From contig NC_058515.1 of NCBI RefSeq assembly GCF_020382885.2, forward strand, positions 9,407,223 to 9,471,222: a DNA stretch of 64,000 nt, given 5' to 3'. The translations under genes were made by a program, and so were the position numbers. The notes under the pieces are model-generated. The model saw only the letters and a list, made by a program, of their open reading frames with translations. It had not been told where the DNA came from and ran no database searches. Positions 30,101 to 40,853 of this stretch are shown here, one piece after another; the first letter of the stretch is position 1, and every line of letters starts with the position of its first letter. Source of the DNA: Scatophagus argus. Taxonomy: Eukaryota > Chordata > Actinopteri > Scatophagidae.

Positions 30101-33100
30101 TACAGTGTTCATCTTTAATGATCAACTACACAGTGCACAAACTTTCCTCACACATAAATGAATTCTAATTCAGTTACAGTAACAGTAACTACAGACATGT
30201 GAACGATGCATACCGAGGAAGTATGAAAAAGAAATTCATGCATTTCAAAGTTCCTCTGCACTGAAACACACCCTCTTACTGCAACTTTTCAGTGCAGCTT
30301 GTCATCATTAATCTCTGTGCGGACAATGACCCCGTACATTGTCAGCCAGCTAAAGGAGTGGTGAATGAATAATCCTTCTTCCCTTGAGGTAAAGAAAAAG
30401 AAAAGCCTAAGAAAAACCTTAAAACGTGTGCAGCAACATTTGAACAGCCTGACTCTTACTGTAAGGTTTTTAAAGAGACACAGCTGGTCTTTCGTTGATT
30501 GGTCTGTCCTACCTGTGTGAGGTACTCGAGCCCTGGTGGGACACCAACGGGAACCATTGCGGGAACCCCAGCTGGGGCCGGGGAGATTGCTCCCGGATGG
30601 CCCCCATACTCCGGACCTGGAACTGGACCAGGCTGATACATGACAGGAGGCTGGCCTGGATTATAGTTCACGTTCAGGCCTGCTGGAGGGGGGTCTCCAT
30701 ACCCACCCATACCAGAGGGATAAGGCTGAGGCATGGGGTAGGGCGCCTGGTTGGGTGAGCCTGGGTAAACTGGAAAACAACATGAGACAATGATATTAGC
30801 TCAAATATCATGGTCTACTGGTTTATTTCTTTATTTGACTGAACTTGTTTATTCACAGAACAAAAAGAACTGAACAGAGGATCCTTTTAACCACAAACCC
30901 AAACAAAAAAGGGTAACATAAAAAGCAAAGACACATCAATTACATATTATAAACACAAAACCTACATTAGGAACAAATGAAAATCATCCATAAAAAACAC
31001 AAAATAAAAAAGCATTAAACAACAACATCTTGACTCTAATCCAGCCTTCAACTTCTCTCATTTCATTATGGTAATGAAAGGATGCCAAAACAACAACTCA
31101 TGTCATCACTGCACCATAGCGACCTGACAGAGGAAGCCATGATCTGTGTGTGTGTATGCCAGCAGCTGCTCTGTGATCATTAACGTGTGTGAGGGAAAGC
31201 ATGTGCGTTTACAGTGGATCATCCTGCTTTTCCCTGAACAGCAGAGCCAATAAGCTACTTATTAGCCGAGCCACAGTCACAACTAAAACCACTCATGAAG
31301 GAGCACGGAAACAGCCAGAACTGGACTGTGTTATACAGCAGTGGCTTTCAGTTGTTTTTAAGTCATGTTTTCGTGATAAGTACCCTCCAAAAACAGGACA
31401 ATTAGATGATAACTAGCTGTCTTTATTCGGGCTTGAATTCAACAGCTGCAGCTTATCTGACCAGAGTTACACCAATTAGTTACCGTAGTCTTTTTAACAG
31501 GCAGTTCAGAGCTGCGCTGGATGCCTCTTATCATCATCATCGCGTAAACATGATAAAATGCACTTTGTTTCTGCTGATTTGCCTGTTTGCACCAGTAATT
31601 TAGTCTGACTTCAATCTGATGTTTATGCATAGGCCTGCACTTTAATGACAGAAACTGATAGAAAACTACGTGGTGACTCAGGAGGGTCAAAGCTACTTAC
31701 CCACAGTGGGAAAACCAAGTTACTCAAGAGTACTCAAAAGAGCCATGAAATAACGTCACATGGCAGGCTGTAAGAGGTGGGTGTGACAGGAGGGTGCAGG
31801 AGGTTTTCTGTTTTATTAAGGTGGAATGCTGTCTGTCATGTGGTCAGTCACAGATAAACAGATGTCTACAAGGTTGTGTTACACCATTTGACTGCAGCAC
31901 GTGCTTTTCCACAAGTTCGTTTTACTAATGATAAAAATCCTTCGTCTCTCTTTTTTGTCCCCAGTCATAGTTATCAGCCACATCTCATCTCATTTTAGTT
32001 CTCGTCTGCCCAGAAGAGGGAACAGCTTTGATGCAGCTCTTGTTTTTTGTGCTCTTTGGAAGTTAAATGAGGAAGCAAGTGCGCTTCTCCAGCACTGAAC
32101 GTTATTTTGGTGGCCTGCCTCACACAAACAATTACAATATGCTTTAACTAATTCAGGAAAAAAAGGTGACATTCAAGCAGTTTAAAAAGAGAAAATTGTC
32201 ACTTAGTGCTTCACTGTTTCTGAATTTGCTTTAAGGCAAACAAGAACACAGCTTTTGAACAAAGTATCAAAAACATAAAACTTAGTGTTTGATTTTGTAT
32301 CACTACAACGCCAAAACGTTTCTTTAATTCACTGATAGATGCAGAAAAAGAAGGGTTTTTACTTTATTGTTCATTTTTCAAGCAACCGTGACAATCATTT
32401 TCTGGTTCTAGTTCCTCAAACGTGAGAATTTCCTGTCTTGCCCACCCATCTTTCACCACAGCTGAACTCTACAACGTTAACTCTGATATCACTGGTTCTC
32501 AGCGCAGAACAGAATCCACTTTAAAATTCTACTTGTGGTGTACTGATACGTATTTGTTTTCTGATGACCTGAGGCCTGCGACAACTGTTCCCACTTTCAA
32601 AAATCAAACCAAGCTGAATCTTGCCATCAGTTAGTCAGTCATCAGTTGCGTCTGTGCAACACATGTGGATTTATTGAATTTATTTATTGTCTGTGGTCTT
32701 CTGTTTTTTCCTATCACAGTCCTCCGCACATGTCACACGTTTTGTATACACTTTAATGTAAAGCTTCTTGAGTTGACTTGCAACCACAATACACTATGCT
32801 ACTACATGAAATTCTCCTCACTGTGCTTGTTACATAAACATGGTGTCACTAACCACGTCTTGTAGCTGACCAAACCGGTTTTTGTTTGCAAGACAGAACA
32901 GTCTCAGAGGTCATCAGCCCACGTCAAAGATTTTGAAAATGAGTCACGTCATTAAATCTCAAAAAGAAATATGCATCGAAGTCACAAAGCAACTGACACC
33001 ACTTCCGCCTTTCTAAGAAGAGCCTGAAAAGAAAAAAGAAGACCTGGGTGAACTAAGAGGTTTGTTATTGCGCCTCTTTTTTTTCACATTCCTTTCTCTG

Positions 33101-33642
33101 CTCGCAGGAAGCAAAACACAACAATTTAAACCAGCGTGTTTGCCTGCACACAGACCTGCCCACACAACGATGCCTTTCACCTCCTGAACTGCTCCCCTCC
33201 ACCCAGAAGGAGTCGGTATGCCGGACCAACGGCAACATTCAGAAGTGTTTTCATGAAGGTATTTGACAAATTCCTTTTAAATTTCACTAATTTGGTTTGA
33301 GATCAAATTTCTCAGGGGCACTGAAGGAATGTGGGGGCAGCAGTGTTTTGATTCACAGCATAATGATGCTCAGTGGAGAGGAAAGCCAAGTGGAAACTTT
33401 GAGAAGGAAGAGAATAATTACCTCACAATGGAAGCAAAATATTGCACAACGGAAGAGGTCAGTAAGGAAGGAAGGAAAAGTCATGATAGTACATATGAGG
33501 TGGAAAAACTCTTCAAAATTCCTAGTCGAAATTTTAATCTCCAGTTTTCTGGATAAAAGTCAAACATGAAATTTTAAAAGAAATGTAGCTGTTGTTTCAC
33601 TTTCTTTGTTGCTGTTTTGAGCCACTTACCAGGAGCGGACAT
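27190..33642 (-). CDS. plscr3: PLSCR3, phospholipid scramblase
   Basis: Seven coding exons on the minus strand: 33630-33642 (MSAP), 30513-30769, 29847-29889, 29398-29618, 27674-27835, 27382-27543 and 27190-27249. They join in phase to 305 residues (human PLSCR3: 295). Family role: calcium-triggered bidirectional movement of phospholipids across a bilayer; mammalian PLSCR3 acts in mitochondria on cardiolipin. Seen: a Pro/Gly/Tyr-rich N terminus (about 5-90), cysteine cluster CVSCWCPCC (167-175) of the kind that is palmitoylated, a second CFACNCC patch, the EF-hand-like calcium segment [12 protein letters not shown] (259-270), and a C-terminal hydrophobic helix [15 protein letters not shown] with a short tail. 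The position next to TNK1 supports PLSCR3 over PLSCR1/2/4. Coding exon 1 carries only the first four codons, and a non-coding exon probably lies upstream. Confidence 0.92.
29378..29397. repeat. (CA)n microsatellite abutting a PLSCR3 splice donor
   Basis: The CA run ends directly at the donor of the exon 29398-29618, so on the minus strand the intron begins gtgtgtgt. Repeat-length change would alter intronic donor positions beyond +2. Confidence 0.85.
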
Positions 33643-34367
33643 CACGAGGAGTTGGCTGAAACTGTTGCGGGCACAGAGAGAAATGAGATCGCACTTCCCG
33701 GTCCACTCCCAGGGTCTCTGCGGGAAAATGGAGAAATGAAAATGAGTGGAAGAAGAGGGAGGGGGATAAAAACCAGAAGAGAAGGAGGGGAGATTTCACA
33801 AAACAGAAAGTGACCATAACACGTCATAATCAGTCACACAACTGAGTGAGAGTTTAAGAGTTTGTCATCACATCCCAATGTGTTATTAAGTACATTTTTA
33901 CAACACCAGAATATAATCCAGTTTGTCCTTTAACAAGAATGAAATAAACTGGAAAGTAAAGTTCAGGAAATAATCCATTTGGTCTTTTTGATGCAACATG
34001 TTTGAGAGCTGAGACACATGCAAGTAAAAGTGGGTGTGGCATGTTATAGCAGAGGCTTGAGGGCTGGTCAGTAATTTTTCCACTGTATTCTGCTGTTCTT
34101 GGTCTTTTTCCTTGATGATAAAGCTGAAAACATCCTGTTCTGACAAAGTTGAAATCCTTCCCAAGGTGATCAGTTCAAGTCTCTGAGAACACAGTTTCGA
34201 TATCTTCTCACAGCAAGTCATGACCCTACAGTACCTTACCCCGCTCTCTGTCTTTATCTGTCCCTCACACACATACACTCTCTGTGTGTGGTAAAGAAAT
34301 GATAAAACACTCTAATCCCCGCCATAGTAACAAGAAGGAGAACATGTAAATGGCGCAGAAATCTCAC

Positions 34368-34535
34368 CTCCTTCTCGATCCCAACCGGAAAAGTGGCGGT
34401 ACAAGTAGAAGACCTGAGATAAGAAAAAAGACAAAACTCACGGAGCCAAGGGGTTTATTTCCCGTATTTTCCCTCACTTGGGTTGGCGTTGCTGTCACTC
34501 CTCCCACCCATAATATAATTATATATCCTCCTCCC
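34368..34535 (-). promoter_or_regulatory. Putative PLSCR3 promoter and non-coding exon 1
   Basis: On the minus strand a TATA-like TATATAATTATATT begins at 34525 and runs down to about 34512. About 150 bases downstream a good donor gaaggag|gtgagat ends a possible exon at 34368. An ETS-like ttccgg lies in the exon. A splice from here to the exon carrying the ATG at 33642 is inferred. Confidence 0.35.
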
Positions 34536-34798
34536 CTTTCGGGTTTTTTCGACCTTTACTGATGCATCGATGTTTTGCCATGCCACACAAAAGCCACATG
34601 TGAACATCAGGATTATGATACAGGTGGCTGAAACTATTTTTGACTTGTGTACAATTTTCGTTTGATCCCGTTCATCACACTGACGGTCGCAGTCGTGCAT
34701 ATGAGGACTCAACAACATGGAAACGAGAACATGTTTTTGCAACACGCAACGGCGGGAGGGCGTGGCCAGTCTGATAAACATGGCGTTAGCATTAACCA

Positions 34799-34812
34799 CC
34801 AGCAGATGGCGC
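34799..34812 (+). promoter_or_regulatory. Candidate CTCF site
   Basis: CCAGCAGATGGCGC is a full match to CCASYAGRKGGCRS. It lies about 300 bp upstream of the putative PLSCR3 start. Confidence 0.35.
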
Positions 34813-35534
34813 CAATACGTCGGTCATGACAGGCGTTACTGTCAGTACAGTCAACTGGAGGACATAAGTGACATTCACAGTATTTACTTATCACAATAGT
34901 CCTACTTGAAAACTATACTTTTCATACATAGTAAGAAGTGGAAGTAGCAGCAGTACTTTCAAGGTACTGAGAATTTATCAATGTATTTATTGAACGGCTA
35001 AACTAATCATATCCAAATCAAACAAATTAGGTAAACTGAATTTAACTACTAGCTAAAACGTTAATTACCCAACCTAATTCACGTCCTGCCATGTTTCCTC
35101 TGTACATCGTGAAGTAAACCGCATTAAACCTGAATAAATTAATCTATACTGTATAGTAAAGTGCAAGGAATTAAACCAGTACAATAACATTTTTAAAACG
35201 GTAATTTATTTATTAAAGCTGCTCTTACCAATACTCACTGAGTTGAAGTGGTTGCTAGTAGCTTACTGATAAAGAGAGAACTGTTGGTTGTTTCTAGAGC
35301 TTTTCGCGTTTTTAGGCCATTTTTTGTAGTCTTCAGAATTAACCCACAACTGAGGAAAGTAGCCTTACCAAAATAAAAAATATCCCCTATGCTGGTAAAC
35401 AAAACTGATTTAAAACAACAGTGAGTACCGGACTTAATCCTCAAGTTTAAAATGAATGCTAACGTACTGCATTAGTTGATAACTGAATGCTAACACATCA
35501 GTCGTTGATATTATCCCGTCTGTCTGGAGTTCGT

Positions 35535-35548
35535 CTGCCCTCTGGTGG
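35535..35548 (-). promoter_or_regulatory. Candidate CTCF site
   Basis: Reverse strand reads CCACCAGAGGGCAG, a full match to CCASYAGRKGGCRS. Together with the plus-strand site at 34799 it makes a convergent pair about 740 bp apart. Confidence 0.35.
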
Positions 35549-35960
35549 CCAACATTGATCATGCAGCGTTACATCAAGTAAACTGTAAAAGCTTAGAAAA
35601 AGTTTATTTATCAAAATCCAAATAAGAAAATTTAAAAAAAAAACATACTGGATGCTATTTCTTGAAAATGGCTCCAGATTTTTACATTGTGATATTTTAC
35701 ATAAGTAAGAGTTGTTGTGTTGTAGAACAGTTGGATACTTTGTAAGGGCATTTCCAGCATAGATGAATGAATGAATCAACAGATATATACATATATACAT
35801 TCCATCTCATATTTTGTAATGTTGTTTTTCATGTTAATCTTTTCTAAAGTTTCTCACGGTTGTGGAGGGGACATTCTCTGCTGAGTCTATATTTGGCACC
35901 TGCTCCAATGCCTGGTACTTATAGGGCTCTGGCCTGGGGCGGGGTGTGTGAGAAGTCAAT

Positions 35961-35963
<3 letters not shown>

Positions 35964-35996
<33 letters not shown>

Positions 35997-36007
35997 AGAG
36001 AGAGAGA
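35964..36007. repeat. Compound (CA)n-(AG)n microsatellite
   Basis: CA run at 35964-35991, then AG run at 35995-36007. Confidence 0.95.
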
Positions 36008-36889
36008 CATAGATTTATCACACAGACACATACTTTTATATTACCGTACTCTTGAGCACTTTCAATGACTATATTCCTGTCCAAACCTTAACTGTAAACG
36101 AAACTAGCGACCCCAAACAACATCACACAGTATTCTGAAAAAGTGAAAGAAGTTTAGACCGTATTTACTGAAATATATTAATGTACTTACACACTTACTT
36201 TAATGTAAACGTCTTTTAAACCGACAGACATTGTACTGTATATATTAACAATAATTAATGAACAGCTTTGTTCAATGCCCTATTCTCAAATTGTTTTTTC
36301 TTTAGGAACAAGCCATGACAAGAGCCATCACATCACACACTCACTGTACGCCATCCCTCACATAGCGTCCAGTATAACTTGTACTTCACTACACTTAAGT
36401 ACACACCTGACTGTGCTAATCTGACCCCATTAACTTGTATTTGAGTATTCTTTTTTTTGCAGTAATGGTTAATTTATTTCTTTTTTTTTACCATGTACTT
36501 GTATTTGTATACAGGCTACTTAGAACTACAACCACCAGACATACTTGTTCAATATATCTCAGCCCTGTAAATATCACACATAAATGGTCATTTGAGTATG
36601 CTGAGGTATATAAAGTACAAACAAATGCATTCAGATTGTATTGATTATAACTTTATGGTGTCTTGTAAGTGCAGTCAGAGTAATAGTTTGATGTTCCCTT
36701 TCTTGCTAAGAGTTGACAAGAGAAAATCAATACCACACATGAAAGCTTGCGTGGTAAATATGATGCTACAGCCAGCTGCAGGTTATCTTAGTGTAGCGAA
36801 AAGGAAGTTGCTGCTCCAGACCAAGAAACGAAAAGTCTCATAACCCCCAATAAAACCACAACTTTTTGTTGCAAAGTGTAACATGTTAA

Positions 36890-37095
36890 CTAGTGAGCTT
36901 TAGAAGTGCTGGTAGGATTATTTTGGTACCTTAGGAGTTATTTCCCTCTGTTATCATTCTTTGTGCTAAGCTAAGCTAACCTTCTGATGGCTTTAGCTTT
37001 GTATTTATCATACAGACACAAAAGGGATATCTAACTCTTGGCAAAAAAGAGTGAAAGGTATTTTCCCTAAACTGCAACTTTCCCTTTAAGCATAA
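36890..37095 (+). repeat. Teleost interspersed repeat, near-complete copy (GCTAAGCTAAGCTAAC family)
   Basis: Shows the order typical of this abundant fish repeat: a tgagctttagaagtgctgg block (from about 36893), the gtgctaagctaagctaac core (about 36963-36980), tacagacacaaaagggatat, and a ctaactcttggcaaaaaaga block near 37031. A shorter copy lies at 4831-4912. Confidence 0.6.
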
Positions 37096-37316
37096 TACAT
37101 ACTTTTGAATTTCATTTAAAAATCTGTTTACATACTAAGAATATTTAAAATTTTAGAATGAAACTTTACCTTAACAAAATCTGATCCTAATCCCTAAAGT
37201 GGACCCCATACAAAACACATGGAGACCTAAAAACCAATAAAAGGTCCCCATTTTGAAGGATTGTCATTACGTTTACAACTTTGGGAGGACATTTGGTTCT
37301 TTATTGCAATAAGACA

Positions 37317-37345
<29 letters not shown>
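37317..37345. repeat. (AC)n microsatellite
   Basis: Perfect AC dinucleotide run of about 29 bases. Confidence 0.95.
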
Positions 37346-37347
<2 letters not shown>

Positions 37348-39140
37348 GCACGAGGCTCCTAATGAGGCCTGTCCCTGATAGTAGAGGTAATCAGTGCAGC
37401 CTATCTGGCCTCTGCCCCTGCTGACATGCTCCCAGCCTTGCCTCGGTTTATTTATACACGCCTGATCTATCAGCACCAGCTCTATGTTTGGTGGGCCTCA
37501 GTGTCCCAAAATAGAAATAATTAGGACAGGGAGGGAAAAGAGGAAAAGTGAAAACGTGTCTGAATGTGCATACGCTCCAAGCGGACCCCCTCCACCCGTC
37601 CCATCCTCCGCCAATCTCTCCATCCATCCCTGCTACACTGTCTCCTCTCTGTTTTCTGTTTTGTGTGGAGGCAGCGGGCAGGCAGGCGGGGTGCAGACTT
37701 TTGTGTGTGGTCTGGATTGGGCGGCCATCCGCCGGTGAAGTCGGGCGAAGCGGACTGATCAACTTTTCCAGATTACCACACACACACTGGGGTCCTGATA
37801 ACATCTCCGATTTCTATGTCTCTGTGCTTGTCTTTGGGTCTACACACAATGACTTAGTGCAGATGTGAATATTGGATTCACTGAATCATTCATTAACTTA
37901 TCAGTTAACTGTACAGCTTTATCATTTATGCTATTTATGACCTGAAAATGAGAAAAACATTGCTTGCTTTTCTTGGTTTCATTTTTTTCATGGCTGTCAA
38001 GTCGTTTAAACATGTCTGCCAGCTCTGATAAACATTTCACAGATTAATTAGTAAATTAAAAATGCATTTTTCCAAGATTACAACAAACCAAATCCAAACT
38101 TTTATGATAAATGAGATTGGGCAATGATTAAATATCAGTAACAGCAGCAGAATAAGGCAGCTCATTGAACCACGGTGATTAAAAATGGCACAGAAAGGTT
38201 TGTGAAGGATTTTACAGAGAGGTTGTGATTACCTCCGAGTGCTGGGAGAAGCTAAGACTTTCAGAACTCAATAACAGACAAACAGCAACTTTTAGCATTA
38301 TCCAGCTGAATGATTTTAAACAAAACAGGTTATTGGGGTTTTGTTTCACATATTTGAAGGTTTTGACACAACACACAAAACACAAATCTAATGATTTTAT
38401 AGGTAATTTTGCAATATGAACGTAGTGCATAATTTAAAAAGTGTCTGTCAAGCAGTTTCTCTTGTTAAAGGAAATGAAAATTGTGCTAATGTATTAACAA
38501 TATTTGAACCTGTGCAGATAAAAATCTACTTATTTCAAGAATTTTGAGTACTAGCATCTTGAAAGAAATTCTGCAACTCGACTTTTAGAATTCAGTAATA
38601 AACAAAAATGGATACTTAAGCACTTTGCCAAAATTATCTTATCCAAACTGATTCAGTGAATAAAACAATCAATAAACTGAAATTAAAAACAAGCATTTGT
38701 GGTCGTTTCTGTTTTACAAGTGTCCAACTTGATACCTGATGCCTGGCAGTGAGTATTTTAGACATTTTACACACATTTACCATATCATAAATCTTACCAT
38801 CAGTACCAGTAATAGAATTAAATATTAAAGATGTGTTTGCATGGTAACAAAAGCTAAAGATTCACCCCAACGCAAGCATCTAAACAGCAAACTACTCAGC
38901 AATGACCTTATCTGGCTCCCATCTTCCCTCATATCGCCTGCAGGGAAGAGGGTGTGGGGATGGGACGATGTGCATGTTGTCAGCACTTAAAATATCTTAA
39001 GAGTGGCTGCAGAGGACCGACTCTAATGAACTAATGATGACAATGCCAGGCGGCAGATGTAATTGGCATGTCTGAGGTCACAGTCTCTCTCTCAGACACA
39101 CACACTCACTTAGCCTAAACAGCCCTCGATGCCGGTCCCA

Positions 39141-39270
39141 TAATATAAACCCACCCTACATGCATGTCTACAAATACCGTCCACGCTGGTCATCAGCTCA
39201 GAAGACGCAGAGATTGCAGTCATAATCAGCTTTGAGGAGAGAAGTCCAAGGAGAAAACTGAAGATTAAAG
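39141..39270 (+). promoter_or_regulatory. TATA box and non-coding first exon of the osteocrin-like gene
   Basis: TATAAA at 39144-39149 predicts a start near 39175. The segment then ends with the donor attaaag|gtaaaact after 39270. A 78-base intron leads to the acceptor ctctgttcag| directly before the ATG at 39349. Without that splice the ATG at 39349 would still be the start of the only long frame. Confidence 0.5.
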
Positions 39271-39348
39271 GTAAAACTGGGATTTTTTTGGAAAATTCAT
39301 TTGCTTGCGTGTTATTGTTACTGACTCTGGCTATCTCGCTCTGTTCAG

Positions 39349-40407
39349 ATGCTTTGGTCCAGGTGTGTGCTACCTTCCCTGGCTCTTTACATGTTGCTGG
39401 AGCAAATATCTGCTGCTGTGTTGCCAAGCGGATTCAGGAACAAGCGGGTAGGCCTTTAGGGGCAAACTCTTCAAATCAAACACCTGGAAGCGTTTAATAG
39501 TTAGCAGTCTATTTTACAAACTGATTATCGTCCACAGGAAGTAAACTGGCTGGACCAAGAGCTCTTCCCCCTGCTTGATGCCTCAGACCAGAGAGACCTC
39601 TCTGTGGGCGATGCTGGGGAGACGGGCAGGGATGTGAACAGACGCCACTCTCACCCAGAGACCGTCCTCGCCCCAGCAGAGCCCCTTCCTGTCAAACGGC
39701 AGAATCAGAACCAGTTCCAGTACCGCCGTAACGAAAAGAGGTGAGGAAAACTTGTATCACGCATCTTGAATGGGTTTACGCCTGTGGTGACATTATGAAA
39801 GTAATGCATGAAGAAACTTTAGAAAATGTAACTTCTAATGAACAAATTGGGAGGACTGAAAATGTTACTAGCTCACAGTTTAAATAACTGTAATACATAA
39901 GTTTTTTTCCATTCAGTTACACATAACTAAGACTATTTCAGTCCCCGAACAGCACAGAAATGAGGGGTTTTGGACTGAGGATGTCTTTTGATGTGTCCTC
40001 AGGAGGAAGGTTGCTCCTCTGGACTCCATTGGCGGTTTTCAAATGTCCAGTTTTCGCCACCGACAGGTGAGTTCCAAGAGACGTACGTACCACATCAGAG
40101 GCTTTTACTGAGAGAAATTAACATCTGGACAAGTTGTCTGACACTGTATTCATTTTTACTGTGCATTTATTTTTTTATGCCTTTTATTTCCAAAACAAAT
40201 TAGCCTCCATCACAACTAACAATTGCATGCCACTTACTTGATTTCCAGGTATCAACCTGCTTGACTTGTCTGTATGGTGTCACTAATAAAGTATAACAAA
40301 GGATTAGTATTGACAATTTCTTAACACTTGAGAATGAAAAACTGAGTATTTGTATGTTTGTGTTACAGGATGAACCCGACTTCCACTGGGAAGAATACAA
40401 GAAATAA
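39349..40407 (+). CDS. Small secreted peptide precursor resembling osteocrin/musclin
   Basis: Four coding exons (39349-39447, 39538-39740, 40003-40066, 40369-40407) join in phase to a 134-residue protein; human osteocrin is 133. Seen: a signal peptide (MLWSRCVLPSLALYMLLEQI, probable cut after A23), a hydrophilic propeptide rich in dibasic sites (NKR 31-33, RR, KR, RR), then KRRK at 100-103 followed by VAPLDSIGGFQMSSFR (104-119), an RHR site, and an acidic tail ending WEEYKK. The only cysteine (C6) is in the signal peptide, so the mature peptide is linear. The segment aligns without gaps to the osteocrin C-terminal peptide at Pro, Asp, Ile, Gly, Ser and Arg, plus Leu/Met swaps. In osteocrin that segment resembles natriuretic peptides and binds the clearance receptor NPR-C. 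Location in the 17p13.1-like block, paralogous to human 3q where OSTN lies, supports an ohnolog. The coding gene is well supported; the osteocrin kinship is inference from my reading. Confidence 0.75.
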
Positions 40408-40582
40408 AGAGCAACACCAACAACTGTTTTCTTCATTGCCGATCCATATTTGAACATTTCATATTTATTCTATATTATTTGACTCATTACCATACTAACA
40501 AGTGAGATACCTGTGTTCGACTCCCTCTAGTGGTAAAAGACAAACATGACAAACTCTGTTATGTGCCAAAGTCCTAATTAAA
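40408..40582 (+). terminator. 3' UTR of the osteocrin-like gene with ATTAAA near 40577-40582
   Basis: Short 3' UTR ending in the common variant signal ATTAAA (ctaattaaat). The PHF23 transcript arrives from the opposite side about 100 bases further on. Confidence 0.5.
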
Positions 40583-40677
40583 TATAATGAAGCAACTGTT
40601 TTGGGTGTCTTATTTTTCTCCACGCAATTTCAATGCAAATTATTATAAATGCCACCTTACATTTGTTCCCAAAGACT

Positions 40678-40811
40678 TTTATTTTTCAAGCTACAATCAA
40701 AGAAAACAATATCAGACTGCAGAAAATATAGATTTTGCTTGGGTATTTTCTCTCTTCACTTTCACATATGTACAGTTGTTAAAGAACGGGATATGTACAC
40801 AGAACTGATGC

Positions 40812-40853
<42 letters not shown>

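Larger units (their letters stand above)
34536..39140. other. Intergenic region between PLSCR3 and the osteocrin-like gene
   Basis: No coding region found. It holds two candidate CTCF sites (34799-34812 and 35535-35548), CA/GA microsatellites, a well-preserved teleost repeat (36890-37095) and a GC-richer patch at 37560-37760 with a CCAAT-type gattggg. Short open frames here lack splice-consistent partners. Confidence 0.55.

Noticed and set aside
30456-30734. 92-codon proline-rich minus frame read as a stand-alone gene
   Set aside because: It is the second coding exon of PLSCR3 plus intron; the first four codons are at 33630-33642.
23641-34350. TMEM256, a human neighbour of PLSCR3 and TNK1
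   Set aside because: I looked for its transmembrane exons on both strands of this interval and saw none.
34717-34899. Short frame MALALTTSRWRQ beginning at 34781
   Set aside because: 39 codons with no partner exons; its ATG region coincides with a CTCF-like site and the sequence has no family resemblance.
39288-39497. 69-codon frame with a signal-like start overlapping the secreted-peptide gene
   Set aside because: It begins at TTG and includes the upstream intron. The frame starting at ATG 39349 gives a better signal peptide and joins in phase to the next exons.
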